The notes under the pieces: model-generated
The model's input: the letters and a program-made list of their open reading frames with translations, nothing else
What the model was told of the DNA's origin: nothing
Database searches by the model: none
In this document: piece by piece, positions 47,441-60,779 of the stretch
Layout of the letters: every line of letters starts with the position of its first letter
Numbering within the stretch: position 1 is the first letter of the stretch
Made by a program: the position numbers and the translations under genes
Origin: Cinclus cinclus
Lineage: Eukaryota > Chordata > Aves > Passeriformes > Cinclidae
Direction of reading: 5' to 3'
Length of the DNA stretch: 64,000 bases
Assembly: GCF_963662255.1 (NCBI RefSeq)
Contig: NC_085047.1
Span: 14,686,347 to 14,750,346, forward strand

Positions 47441-49890
47441 CAAAATAATTCTGAATTCTCCACCAACAGCATCATGGCTAATGCATTGTCCACTGTTGCT
47501 TAGGCTGAATTGTGTCCTACAATACCCTCCTATGTGATGTTATTTTTTAGAAATGTACCTTTGATTGTTACCGAGCTGCCTACTCAGTGGCAGTAATCTT
47601 GCAAGCTCAGTTGAAAAAAAAGAAAAAGGCATTGATTCTGTACTTTTCAATTCACAGATAAAATCATACAAGACATTCCAGAAAATGAAGGTGGGGTGTA
47701 GGGGGTTTCACTGAAAAAAGCTACTGAGAACAAATAACTTGTATTGCTCTTTACTTGTTCTACCGTCATATTTTGTGGCCTTCTTGGCTCAAGTTTGGCA
47801 GTCCCATTAGGTATGGAATATTTTAATAGTCTAATAGCAATACAGTGTTCTATTACAGTACTCTAGTCCATTGCATTACAATCAGGCAACTAATCCATGG
47901 CATGCTCTGTCTTTAAACAGTCATCAATGACAGCTTGGAGAAAAACAAAGCATATCTGAAAATCTCTTTTTGCTTCTTTTATCAAAACTGTACTTGCTCA
48001 CAGATTTTAGTTTCAAAGTACAAAACAAGCAGATAATCTGTGATATAAATTACATTTTTTCCCCAGATATGAGTTAAAACAATTCACATGAAGCAGGTAT
48101 AAAAAATAATAAAATGCCACAGAAGTCAAGAGGAGACAAAGCCTTCTGTAACCAGGGGAGTGGACAGCCATTAAAGCAATACCCCAGAACATTGTGAAAA
48201 AACAGGTGCGGTGATAACAAAATTAGCAGAAGAAAAAAAAGTGTCCCTTAAATTTGAACTATCAGCCAGTCCACACACTTACACATGGCTGCTGAAAGGG
48301 CAAGGCTTTCAAGCTGATAGATTCAATATGTTGCAGGCTGGCAGTCAAAGCTGCACAAAAAAAGACATAGTACATCAATCAATGGATTTCAGAAAAAATA
48401 TTTGTGACAGAGATTATAAAATATGCGTATTGGCAGTTGAACTAAATTAAATGGAATATGGTTTAGCAGTTTTACAAAATAATTTTCCATCAACTTGCCC
48501 CATAGCTATGCCTGGAATCGCATCAGAATGGTCACTACAGCTGTGGGCTACTGTGTTCAGCATCATTAGAGCAAATATATGTGATAACAATTTAGTGTGC
48601 TTAGAAAAAAAGATGTGTGCAGAGACCTTATGCACAGGCTATGGCACCAAATCTCAAATGGCATCTCTGGCCACCTCAAACATAACGTTTCTCTTTTTAG
48701 AAATGTGAAAAAATCTGTTTCTTCTTTGTTAAATATGGAAAAATATTCAAAGGTGTCTTCTTGATCAAGGCCTGAACCATGTAAATTCCAATAACAGTAA
48801 GGTCTCAGCTGTCCATATAAAGAATGATAGTCATGCTTATGCACCGGAATGCTTTTTTTTTCCTGTGTCTTTCATTTTCTCCCTTTGTGGCTTCATATTC
48901 TACATCTTCCCCACTGCTGCTTTTATCATTACCAGGAAAAGTTATCAGCAAACTTGCTGGTTATCTTCTATTATAGACAAACCAAGAGACACTAAAACAT
49001 TTAAAAAGCAATCATGAAGAAGCACAGGAAGAAAAAAGGAAAACGACACAGAACTGTAATCCTTTATGCTTTCACTGGTGTTTCATTCTTTAAACAAGAG
49101 AACTGCCAGCCCCAGATCATCACACATTTATACTACCTGCCTATCAAGAGGATAAAAAATATGTGCTTTTCTTAACATAGAATGAAAGTTGCATTATTTA
49201 ATCTACTTAAATTCAATGAGTAAATTTGAGGTATCCCTGAATGTGACATACTAGGGAAACATTGCCTTTCATTAATCTTTTTCTAAAAAGTTATTTTTAT
49301 TTTTCTAAAGTTTTTTTAATGGTAGTGCAAGGATGAACATTCATTATCTCTCCTGCAACTATCTTCTAGTCTGGCATGTGTAAGTCATAATAGAGAAGAG
49401 ATTCCATAGAAATTAACTTCTTACTCTTCAAGGTGCTAATTAAACAGCTGTGTCTCTTCATGGACTGCACTGCTTTTGCCCCTCTTCTATGTAGATTTTT
49501 GAGAAGAGAAATCACGGTCATCTTCCTTGCTAATCTGTCTGTGATAGGTATTTGAGTATCTACATGGCAACACCTTTGCAACTGAATTTACCAGTTCTAA
49601 TTTGTGTTACTATTTTTCTTTTGTTCTTGTTATTTTACATCAAAGCTAATCTAGAAATCAGCACACAAATTGTAGAAGAATTGATCTAGAGAAATTTTGT
49701 TCCCCCTGCAAAATAAAACATATTTTGAATGGAGGAGTCACCAAAAGGAGGATTTTCTTAATATAACCTAATTTCTCTTTATTCACTTTCAGCATCTTAC
49801 AGCTAGGAAAGATAAAATGTTTCCCAAGTGAAGAGTCAGAGGCTTATGGTGTTTCACAGAATTTTTACAAATTATTTTTCAAAACAGTTT
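47441..49890. other. Spacer, no gene seen
   Basis: AT-rich DNA. Open frames near 48.2-48.8 kb on both strands have no family signature and no supporting splice context. Confidence 0.5.
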
Positions 49891-49894
49891 TTTC

Positions 49895-50403
49895 TTTAGG
49901 TGAGGAGAACAGTGCATCAGGGACTGAAGTGGTTCATGCCTTAAACATTGTTATGAAGGAGTTTTGCCCATTATAGCAAAAACTCTATAAACACAACCAC
50001 AGAAACCCGCCCCTCCTTGAAGGTGCTTGACTGGAACTTTGCACTTTGAGTTAAGCTGCCTAGGTAAGATAAAGGCAATATTATATTCAATCATCTCATG
50101 TCTAGGGAGAAACCAACAAGGCTGAGGGAAGGAAATGCATCCACAAGAAAGCCAAAGCCAGCAGCTGTGCTGAGAATCATCCCTGGCTGGGTTTGGGGTG
50201 GGGGAGACCACAGCCCACAGAGGCCAGGTTTACACAGACTACCCCCGAAATGAGGCAGGGGGAGGAGGTTTCATGTCTGTGGTGTAACCTCTGGTCAGAG
50301 GCAGTGGACACCCATCCTCCCTCACACAAACCAGCCCAGCTCTGAAACCCCCATCACCACAGGCCACATCCACAGGACATTCCCTGAGAGGCAGCTGAGG
50401 GGG
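49895..50403 (+). mobile_element. Endogenous retrovirus, 3' internal remnant
   Basis: Sequence directly upstream of the LTR, ending in a purine-rich tract ('agctgaggggg') exactly at the LTR edge, as expected for a retroviral polypurine tract. No intact viral frame is present. The left boundary is a guess. Confidence 0.5.
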
Positions 50404-50868
50404 TGTCATAATCCATCAAAGACCCCCAAAGTGCTCCACAGAGCCCTTGCACCACAGCATTGCATGTGATGCAAAATAATGCAACAGGTCCAGAGTCTGC
50501 TGCAAGAGACTGCCCCCCCTCTGGGGGAGGTACCTGGGCATTCCCAACTGGCCTGGCCTGAGTGTGTATTAATCCATTGGATTCTATGCTTTTAGGGAGG
50601 GGACCTTCGCCACCAAGAAGACCAGCTGGAGAGGGTCAACAGAATGTCATTGGAATTTACACAATGATGATATTTTCTTTGATCTGTCTCTGTCACTTTC
50701 GTTCTGTCCCCCCACCTCTTTTCTATTTCTGCTTTTCTCTCTCTCCCTCTCCCTCTCCTATATTTACTATTAAATAAAACCCATATTATTGACTTTGGCA
50801 TATGGCCTTGTTTGCACCTTAATTTGAGCAGAGGCATTTCTAAGAACTCTAAAAGTTCTACCATAACA
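50404..50868 (+). mobile_element. Endogenous retrovirus LTR, about 465 bp
   Basis: Begins TGTCATAATCC and ends CTACCATAACA, the TG...CA ends typical of LTRs. It contains a pyrimidine-rich stretch (about 50,705-50,758) and a polyadenylation signal AATAAA at 50,773-50,778 before a short R/U5-like end. The overall sequence matches an LTR family frequent in songbird genomes by recall. Together with the polypurine tract upstream it is the 3' LTR of a truncated provirus. I found no 5' LTR in the window. Confidence 0.75.
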
Positions 50869-51780
50869 CAGTGATGTTCAATAATAAAAGAGATAAATTC
50901 TTATTATTAGAACAGATTATCATCAGCACTTCACATTTCATTTAAAAGAGGAAGAATTCCATTGCAATGTAAGAATATAGATTTATCTAAAATATAGTCT
51001 AATAAAATGAGCACAGTCTTTCATTTCATTAACTCCTGGGATTGCTACAAAATGTCCAAATCTTGAAATCATGTTGCAATTGCACTCAATTTTTCAAGGC
51101 TTTTCTATACAAAGAACTTGACTAGAACAGCTATCACAAAATAAGATAGCTATTCTTGACTGGCATTTTGTGTGCACATGTTAATTATAGACTATTTTTA
51201 TTATTCTAAAAAGGAGTGTCTATGGAAAGTTCTCCAAGAATAAGTGTTAAACTCAGCATCTCGAACAAATTCTTCCATTTTTGGACTCTGTGTTATTTAA
51301 TGAAAACATTTCTACTACATTCAACTTTAAAAGACAGAAAATATGGAAAGCAGTCTTGTGCTCTTCTAACAAAGTATTTAACAATAGTTTTAAGGTTACC
51401 ATTGTTGAGCAAAGTACATAGATAAAAAAATGTATATATTAACTGAACTATATGTATTAGAACCAGTTTTCCAATACTTCTCTAAATGCCTTCAAAATAC
51501 TAACATTTAATTGCTGGTGTTTCCTGCATATATATAAAGCAAGTGGGAAACCATGATCTAGTCATTGCTGAAATAAAAGAAGGGAGTGGAAAGAAACTAT
51601 GAACTGTACTAGAAAAAGTCAGAGAAATGTAGGATAAACAATCCTGTGAACTAGGAATTTCCTTCACTTGCAAGAGAAATGAAACAGTGAATAGAAAAAA
51701 GGAACTTCAGTCTGACCTCATGCTTGTATAAAACCTTTTCATTTTAATGGATTTACTATAGTATAAGAGCTGTATTAATG
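50869..51780. other. Spacer, no gene seen
   Basis: AT-rich, no exon or recognised repeat. Confidence 0.55.
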
Positions 51781-52400
51781 AATCACAGAATCACAGAAAG
51801 CTTTAGGTTGGAACCTTAAAGTCCATATCATTCCACCCCCTGCCATAGGCAGGGACACCTTTCACTAGACCAGGTCACTCAGAGCCCCACCCAGTCTGGC
51901 CTTGAACACTTCCAGGCATCAGGCAACCACAGCTGCTCTGGGCAACCTGTGTCATCATGCTCACTGTAAACAATTTCTTCCATATGTGTAACCTAACTTT
52001 TCCCTGTTTCATTTCGATCCCATTACTCCTTGACCTGTCACTGCATTTTCTGATGAAGAGTCCCTCTCCTGCCTCCCTTCAGATACTGGAAAGCTGCTGT
52101 GAGTTGTCCATGCAACCTTCTCTTTTCCAGGATGAACTGTCCCAATTCTCCCATCCTTTCCCCACAGCAGAGCTGCTCCATCCCTCTGATCCCCTCGGTG
52201 CCTCCTCTGTGCTGGCTCCAGCAGGTCCCTGTCCTTGCTGTGCTGGGAGCCCAGAGCTGGATGCAGCCCTGCAGGTGGGGTCTCAGCAGAGCGGGGCAGA
52301 GGGGCAGAATCCCCTCCCTGCCCTGCTGCCCACGGGGCTCTGGATGCAGCCCAGCACACGGGGGGTTCTGGGCTCCCAGAGCACACGGCTGGGCCATGTT
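51781..52400 (-). mobile_element. CR1 LINE 3' fragment, antisense
   Basis: Begins with the reversed 3' end ('aatcacagaatcacagaaag' 51,780), then 'aggcagggacacctttcact' (51,848), and continues to the reverse-transcriptase C-terminus at 52,240-52,390. The right half is nearly identical, in opposite orientation, to 42,750-43,010. Confidence 0.93.
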
Positions 52401-53300
52401 AGTTTTTCATCAACCATCAGTATAAATAACATCCTGTTGCCTATCATTTAATTTAATTCCATACTGCCATTTCTTAACCTTCCCAATGTTTATAATTTTT
52501 CCACCAGACTCTTGCCATATATTTAAATGTTATATCAAAACAACATTTCCATCATTGTCTGACTAAATAGTAAAGCAGTCCTACTGAAATCAATGAGCCT
52601 TTGTACATACCTAAAGCTATGATGTGCTAGGACACACAAAAAACTTTCCTGTTTTCAGTGGGACAGTTCTGATTTTATTAAATGCATGGCATCATATCAG
52701 TAATATATAGTGGACATACATACATACATAAATGTATGCAGATTTTTAAAAGAAATATTACTTATGTTCTTTATGTATTTTTTCCACGTGAAAAATAAAC
52801 TGAGAAGATTTTGCCGTGAAGAGCATCATGACATCCTACTTCCTTGCTCTGCAATAAATAGCTGTTAGAGATTTTATTTATAAGTTATCTTGCCTCATTT
52901 TGTTGCCCTCTAACAAAATATAGCCAACATTGCTGTTCTGATTACCAAAAAAAAACAAACTTGTGATACTTTTCTTGTTATAGAACTGCTTTACATCAGT
53001 AGTAATGCATTTTTAAGATGTCATTGGAAACTATTCAGATACACTCTTAGCTGTCACGATGAGTAATTCTCCTTGATTCATAAATTTAAGGGACCATTAC
53101 ACCACCTGTATATTTAACCAAAAAACTCTACGAGTCTGGTATAAAATAGTAACAGAAAATGTTTTGAAGGTCACCGTGAGACCCACCTCCTGCTGTAGGT
53201 GGGATTCTGTCCAGGCCAGCTGTACAGAGAGGCACAAGGAGTCACTGTGACTTCTTTCGCCTTAAAACAGCGCCTCACCCTCACATGACTTTTTTTTTTC
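52401..53300. other. Spacer upstream of the JAM2 CpG island
   Basis: AT-rich unique-looking DNA, no gene or recognised repeat. It may hold distal JAM2 promoter elements, none identifiable here. Confidence 0.5.
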
Positions 53301-53319
53301 TTAGCCGGAATACCCAAAT

Positions 53320-54380
53320 GCTCGTTCCGTGATTTCGCCCCATTATCGCAACTTCCTCCCTGGGGGGGTTTGCCTGAGGGAAGCGCGCCAACGGGGACAG
53401 CGCTCTTCTTTGAGGAATTAAACCTAACGAAAAGTTTATTCCGTTGCAACAAATGTCCTTGAGCTTATGAAGATGTCCCAGCTTAAACACAAACAAATAA
53501 ATCAACAAAACGGAGAGGAGAGCTGCTGGTCCCAACACAAAACAGCCCCCGGGATGCGCGGGGCATTGCGGGGGCTGCAGAGGAGAGGGATGCTCCCGGA
53601 ATCTCTGCCAGCCGCGGCTCCCCGCTCCAAGGCGGGCGGGCGAGCGGCCAGGGCACATCCCCGCGTCCAGCCCCGGCTCCTGCGTTTGGAGCGGGGAGAC
53701 GCCTCCTCGGACGCGTTAAAAGTTCGGGGCGGCTCCGGGCTGCGAGGAGTCGGGGCGCGTTCGGTGACTGTGGCAGCTCCGCGGGCGCTGAGCCCCCGGC
53801 CCGCCGGGCACCGCCCCGCGCCGCCGCCGCGGGAAGATGGCGAGAGGCAGCGGCAGCCTGCTGCTCCTCCTGTGCCTGGGGGCTCTCAGCTGTAAGTGGC
53901 CGCGTCCCTGTCCCGCGGGGCTATCGCGATCCGCCGCCTCGGGCACCTCCCCGGGCTCCCCGACCCGCTACGGCGCCGGGCTGTGGGGGGGACGGTCCCC
54001 GCGAAATCTCTCTCTGTGTGTCTGTGTTTCTGTCTGTATCTGTGTGCGGGTGTGTTGAGGGGGATGGCTCCTGGAGCTGTCGCTTCTTCTCTCTCATCCC
54101 GGAGCGAGAGGAGCCAAGTCGCGTCTCCAGGAGAGAAACGTGAAGGAGCGCATCCCCCGCCACAGCCGGGGCCAGGGGGTGCTGTGCGCTGATTCTTTCC
54201 ATGTGTCCCTTGTTTCCGCACAGATTTAACCTGTTTAAGACCCGCCTGGTTGGGTGCGAGTCAGCGGCTGCCTGTCGCCGTGCAAACTTTAGGATGCGGG
54301 CTGCACAGTTTGTTCTTCTTGGGGGCCTTTGCAAGGTGAATGAACGAGAGGCCGAGAGCGCGTTTTCTGCTGCCGGCACT
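53320..54380. promoter_or_regulatory. JAM2: CpG island and promoter of JAM2
   Basis: Sharp increase in CpG density centred on JAM2 exon 1, with GC-box-like GGGCGG cores upstream (for example in 'ggggcggctccgg' near 53,726). No TATA box is positioned for exon 1. The island continues about 500 bases into intron 1, a common arrangement. Confidence 0.8.
53837..53891 (+). CDS. JAM2: JAM2 coding exon 1 (signal peptide)
   Basis: JAM2 (JAM-B) is an immunoglobulin-superfamily adhesion protein of endothelial and other tight junctions. It binds JAM3 and takes part in leukocyte migration and spermatid polarity. This exon reads MARGSGSLLLLLCLGALS plus one base. It is a classic signal peptide: start MAR, a Leu-rich core and small residues near the end. 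The ATG has a purine at -3 and G at +4. The donor CAGCT|GTAAGT gives phase 1, the same as human exon 1, where the next codon encodes Tyr. Human starts MARRSRHRLLLLLLRYLV, so similarity is modest as usual for signal peptides. The call rests on synteny with MRPL39, orientation, CpG island, phase and signal peptide. The immunoglobulin-domain exons lie beyond the window. Confidence 0.88.
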
Positions 54381-55639
54381 GGATGCTGCGTCTTCTAAGC
54401 AGACTTGCGTTTCCAGTGTTTTTTCTGGTACTAACTCCTTAAACGCAAGAGGGTTAGGTTAGAATAAGTTGGACAAAGATTCCCCAGCTGGAAGTTACAT
54501 GTAAATAATAGGCAAAAGGAGATCATGAGGCCACATACCTGCAGAGAACCACTGAATCAACAGTGTTAGTGCCAGTCGTGATAAGGCTGTCACTTTCAGA
54601 TCACATCTTACAGTGCTCCTGTTCTATGCTTCTTGTGTCTTACTGATGTTTTGGGGAGAGGGCTGTATGTGAAAATAGTGTTTTGAAAATGTTTATGTAG
54701 CACAGTCTTGTCATGAAATGACCACCTGGGACCAACCCAGCATGGGTTCTCAATCCATTAGAGAGGTTCAACATCCATAGTACTGATGCTGGGTATATTT
54801 GGAGGTTTGCCTTTCATTCCTCTTAATAGAACATTACCTAACAGAAAGCTCCGTGTGGGCAAACTCCCTTCTTCTCCAGAGTTCTGCAGTGGAGATACTT
54901 GAAGTTGTTATGCATGTCTGATAGGGCTTTGGCTTGGAAATTTTTCTTTTCCTCTCTTTTTTTCTCCTACAAGATGTTATGGAAGTGTTGGGCTATTAAA
55001 TGACTAGCTAGTGCAGAAATTATCATTTACATAGAAACTAATAATAATAAATATGTTTTGTTTGGTTGGTTTTTTTTACTTCATTCCTTCTTAATTGGAT
55101 GATATATCTGAGCAGGTGAAACTGGTGGGGTTTTTTTGTTTTGTTTTGTTTTTTGGTGACAGGTTTCAGTGTGTTCAGGCTGCTCAGCCTTCTGGTTAGC
55201 TGTCTGTTGGCAGTGCTGACTTTGCAAAGAAAATTGTAGAGGGTGCAGTACAGTGCAGCAAACTCTGGTGCTTACATTGTTATCAGACTTGGAGGTTTCT
55301 TCTTGGTGGGCTTTTTTTTTTTTTCCCTTCCTGTCCCAGTTCCAAAGAAACACTAGGTGGAAAAAAAGTTTACAAGCAAGGTGCTGATAAGAAGTCTTTT
55401 CATAAAGAAAGGGACTGTAGGTGCGTGGGTGTGCAAATGCCTATTGTTTGTGAGAGCCAGAAGAAATCCAGGCAACCTGAAGTCTGCTGCTGCTCCTGTG
55501 GCTGAAGTGAGTTAACGGGAAAGCTGAGTAACTCTGGTGTCCAAGTCAGGCATATGGGCTGATCAGTCTCTTATGTAGGACCCACGTGCTCTGGAGAAGG
55601 TGGGGAATGGGCAGAAACTAGTGAGGAAGAAGAAGTAGT

Positions 55640-55940
55640 GCTTGATACCTCACAAGCAGCATAGGGGTCAGCCTCTTCTCCCAGGCAACCAACAATGTGG
55701 CAAGAGGACACAGCCTCAGGCTGAGTCAGAGAAGGACATCAGGAAGAACATGGAAAAGGCTGTAAATCATTGGAATGATTTGGCTCTTAGGGAGGTAGTA
55801 TGGTCACTGTCCCTGGAAGTGTTCAAGAAGCAGCTGGACATGGCACTCAGTGCCCTGGTCTAGTTGTGAAGGGGGTGACTGGCCAAAGGTTGGACTCAAT
55901 GATCTTAGAAGTCTTTTCCAGCCTAAATGATTCTGCAGTT
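55640..55940 (+). mobile_element. CR1 LINE 3' fragment in JAM2 intron 1
   Basis: CR1 sense order: 'gaacatggaaaaggctgtaa' (55,747), 'cctggaagtgttcaagaagc' (55,812), 'ggactcaatgatcttagaag' (55,892), then a decayed 'aatgattctgcag' end. Moderately diverged. Confidence 0.85.
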
Positions 55941-58900
55941 CCGTTGTTATATTCTGGAGCAGGTGTAGAGAACTTTCTTGGTAGTTGAGCTGCAGGAATT
56001 AAAACCTGTATAAGTTGGTCAAAGAGCATCAGCATAACCAAGGTAGATGAGATTTGGATTGTTTTTCATTGAGAACTTGCTAAGAAATATTCATGACCTG
56101 CAGAAATTGTAGCTTCTTTGAGCTAATCCTCCCTTCCACCTTTAATTTAGGGGAGAGTAAGGCAGTGGGGGTCTTTAATCATGTTCACTCTCAGTGCAAG
56201 CTTCTGAAACTGACATCTGAAAGTTGTAAAAGGTTCCACAGCATAAGCTCTGTTGGCAAGACAGAATATGTACATAAATTATTATTAACCATCATGACTT
56301 CATGGGAGGAGGTAACATGTACTGACCAAATAGCCTTTCTGTGAAGCATCTAGGTGTGATTTTTCTTAATATTAATGCACATTGAAATTAAACTTCAGCT
56401 GGTAATGCTGGAAGCAAATGCAGTATAGTGTGTGTGCATGTGTGAGGACAATGCAGAGGCAAGAAATGGTAGTCTTACCTAAATATTTGATAAAGCTCAC
56501 TGGGGTAGTTTGAGCAGTAAATAAGGTGATATTTTGTTTATTTGTTTATTTTTGCTTAAGAAAACCCCACTCCTTATTTCTCAGAAATCTTTCACTCAGA
56601 TAGAGATTCGAGACCAAAGAAGCCTTTTGTTTCTTTCTCCCGCAATCCTGACAAGAAATCATAAAGCATGACTGCATTGCTGTGGGAATTGACAGTGGAA
56701 GTGTTTAAACCATGTTTTCTTGACCATCAGTGATACACAAGTGATGTACTCAAAATTGAGACTACTGTCAACCCTCAGTGTTTTGCTGAACCCTTTTGTT
56801 GAACCCTCTTTGTTTGCTGGATTAGCTTGGTAGGAACTGATTTCTAAATTAGGCCATATTCAGGGGAGATGGGACTTCATAAATTTGTAAAACTACATAC
56901 TTCTCTAGTAAAATCTGTTCAGCATAATGCTATAAAGCAGCCTGGTTTTGGAGGAGGACTGGAAGAAGAGGCATCAATTGAATGTTCATTCTGTTGCTGG
57001 TTAAGGTGAGAAGCAGTATTTCCTTGCTGAAGGCTGCTCAAGGTTCAGGCTCTTAGACAGTCCAACATAAGCTGTAGGAGAAAAAACTGCTAATATATAA
57101 ACAAAAAATGAAAACTGAGTACAAAAAAAAAGTTTGATTCTAATCTTCAGCTTAACATTTTTTCATTTATGGCTGTGGTGAGACTGCACAAGATACCCAG
57201 ATGCTTCTAAAACTGATAGAAATTGACATGGTGGGAAAGACTGTTTCTGTCTTTAAAAGGGATGCATGCTTCTCTCTAGCTTATTTAATGATCTTTACAA
57301 TTTCACCCTCTTGCTTTGGTACTCGGGGCTCAGAAGAAACTGGCTGTGAATTAGTGGCGTGTCTCTCAGAAATCATGTCTTTTGCTGAATTTTAACAAGT
57401 CACGCTGTTTTCCTTAAATGTGGTCATGCTGCTTAGAAGGGGCTCTCTATTCCTGGGAGGGCTTGGCCAGAAGTGTTGCTGTTCTGTGTCTCTCCAGCAG
57501 AGAGGAGGCAGAGAGAGCTCTTCCTTGGCAGGCCCCACGATATCATTCTAGGTTGCTGGCCTCACAGACTACTATTGGATGTATGAAAAAGAAAATGAGG
57601 GGGGCTGTCTTCCCTCACTGTATTCAGGAGACAAGAAACATGTCTGGAAATGTTACATCAAGACAGTTTCAATTCCTTGTTTATTTTTTAAGGTGGATGT
57701 GTATGAGAGAAGTACTTACTTTTGTTATTGCTTGGTCTCTGAAGGGTCCTGTTTTCTCAGTTTTAAAGTTGCAACAATTCTTTGTTCATGTTGTAGGATA
57801 CATATTTCTGGTAACTGTGAATATCATAGGGCATCTGGCATTCATAATGCAAGTTAAAACTACCACTGTGATTAGCAGATCTAATTAAGGCTGGATGAGG
57901 TCTTCCCATTGGCTATTTAACTGAATTACACAAAGATATTTATGTGATTGTTTCCTGTATTATACTTGTAATTCCTGCTGCAGCCTGTCTCACTAGCTGC
58001 CAGGTTCTGCTTCAGAAACGGGCTAATGCCAGTGCAAATGATTTGGTGAGAATACAGAAGCTGTTGAATTTTGACAATCATCTTTTCAGTTGATTGATTT
58101 GACAGAACATGTGGTTTAATCTTTCATGATTTAGAGCTACCAAGCTTGTCTGTGTTCGCTGACTAACTCCAAATGTTATTTGTGTGTGCAGACCTGTTTT
58201 TAAAGAAGTGAGCTGAAAACATTAGAGCTGGCACTTACCCTTCCTCCCAGGGTGCCCCAGGTGCTTTAGTTTCTTCTCAAGTGCTGGTGGTCACTGGGGA
58301 GAAGTCCTCTTGTGAAATATGGGAGAACCTAATCTTCTTGTGCATCTGATGTTAAGAAAATTCAGTTTCCTCGTAAGTTCACATGAGTAAATAATAGTTG
58401 TGTTTCTTCACTGAAGATAGACAGTGACATGCATGTGAACCTTCTGCAGTAGCAGTAAGCAAGCTTCCTTTGTTCAAGGGGGATTAGATTTAGTTTGGTG
58501 GTGCTTTTAGAGAGCCAGGAACAACTAGTAATACAGTTCTGCAGCTGGGATGTAAAAGTTTCCATCTGGTATGATCTACTTAGAATCAGTCCATCAACCC
58601 TGAAAATATAATCATTGTGTTGGAGCACTTCTGAAGACACTTGTTCCCTGCACATGCTGAACCCTTTCAGGAGCACTTTTCATAAAATAAGGCTTAGTGT
58701 CATACTTTCCCTTAGAAATGCTAGAGGTGACTCCAGTGCAAATGCTTATGTAAAAGAAGGTTACTTAGAAATGTGCACACAGCCAGTACTGTCCACATTG
58801 CAATATAAATATCTTGTATATTAAAGCAATTGAAGCCCAAGGTAGACATTTGTATTTGTCCTTTGGCAGACTCTTCGCCAGGGCCATATGGAATGGCTAA

Positions 58901-60779
58901 ACTCCCTTGAAGTTCACTTGAAGTTATATAATTATATCAAGCAAAACAAAATTTGCATAAAATAGTGTCCTTGTGGATGTGTACAGTGAGATGTCTTATT
59001 GCTGTTTTTTCTTGTTTTGCTGGGTTTTTTTCTCCACCATAACTTTGTGGTAGTATTGCCTATATGTGGGAGAAGAGATTGTTTACAAGCTCTTTCTGTC
59101 TAGTTCAGTTCTAGTTCAGTACCATGGGGTGAGCACTTTAACGGAAACTGAGGGAAATGTTATGTGGAAGCTGTTTCAAGTCATTCATTCTATCCTGGTT
59201 AGCTCACCCAGTTAGCTCCCACCACTCCCACCCCACTTTTATTAAACTAACTTCGTTACAGTTTTACTTTCTGGTATGTTTTCTCCCATCCCCAGTACTT
59301 TTGAAAGAGCCATCAGTTTTAGCAAAACATTGCTGCAGAAAAGCCTGTCACGTCTTCCTCAAAGCACTGTGATTGTGCTGTAATTCCACTTTAGGAAGCT
59401 TAAAGCAAATATTATGGTGTCTTGTAATCAAGACAAATTATTTGTTTCCTTCATCTAAATGCTGGTGTTTTTCAGAGAATAGAATATGTATTTTAAGGAA
59501 TGAGACAGCAGATGAGGCTGGAGAAGCATCTGGATGATTGCCAGTGCTTGCTCTCACCTGTATTTCCAAAGTCACATTTTTCCTGGAGGACTCCAATTAG
59601 TCATGTCACCTCTGTGCTCACAATATATCATCAAGCACTCAAGTTCTTCCATAAAATATCTTAAACCAGGCAGAAAGAAAGCTTGGCAGCTGAACATCTG
59701 GTCCTGTTCACTTATTGGCTTCTAACACAGTGGGAGGTGAAGGAGCTTTTGGAGAAAGAAGGGGAAAATGGCAATTTCTGAACAAGAGCAAGTCATAGAA
59801 CAGTTGTAGTTGTTAAACCACTAGTAAGTCTCTAAACCTTTCTGGTTAATAAAAATTAAAGCAGGCATCCAATTTTCCCCAGATTATTTGCAGGGGAAAA
59901 TGTGAAAAAAAAAATCTGGTAATGAACCTTTCTGAATGATTGCTTTTAAAAAGTTCAAAACTTTGCAGTTTTTAGTAAGAGTTGGTGTTGGGGGTTGGTT
60001 AACCAGGACAGTTGGGAAAACTTGGAAAACTTGAATTGAAATAGCTACAGCTTGATTCTGATTGTTTAAAGAGGTACAAAATGGTCAGATTTGAGCTGGA
60101 AAGAACAGACCCTACAAGTATGAAGTTTCAATAGATATATTTCATAGCTCTTAGGTAGATTAACATCTTAAGGATTGAAAATGCTTTTGACCTCATCCAA
60201 ACCACTGGATCAGATTCAAAGGGACACAAAACATATTATTGTCTAGATGGAAAAATAATGTATTATATGGTTGTTTTGATAATAGATAATTTTAAGAAAA
60301 TAAACTATATTTGTTGTTCAGAAACTTCTAATATATTATTTGGAGATAGTGATGGAAAATTCCTGAGAAGTTACTTTGGCTCAAATGAATATAATCTACA
60401 AACCAAAATGAGGGTATCTCAGCCTGCAGAAAGTGCCCAGTATGAACTGGGAGACAATCTTGGGGGTGTTATGCTAAGGACTTGTTTATGTTTGTTAGAG
60501 TTGGACAAGCATTTGTGCTTGGTATACTTGTAAAAAATAGGAAGAAAATATATGCAGAAAACCAGCATTTGAATGCCTATTATGTGAGTGAGACGGCAGT
60601 TTTGCCACTGGAATATATAGACGGTACTTGTCTCTGGAGGCCCTGGCTCACAACTGAAGCCTTCTAGAAGCTGGCAAAAACAAGTAAAAGAATGTTGGAG
60701 GTTAAGAGTTTTCCTTTTATATTTTTTTCTTTCTCTCAGGGAGCTTTCTTCCATTTGCTGCCTAAGAGATTATAACAAT

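Noticed and set aside
52009..52451. Open frames of 108-164 residues on both strands
   Set aside because: They are CR1-derived and nearly the same as frames at 42.7-43.1 kb.
53467..53895. 142-residue open frame on + overlapping JAM2 exon 1
   Set aside because: It is a different frame from JAM2, created by the low stop frequency of CpG-island DNA. The JAM2 frame has the signal peptide and correct splice phase.
57418..57888. 156-residue open frame in JAM2 intron 1 with hydrophobic segments
   Set aside because: It does not resemble JAM2 or any known family, has no matching acceptor or phase, and lies in AT-rich intron where such a frame can arise by chance.
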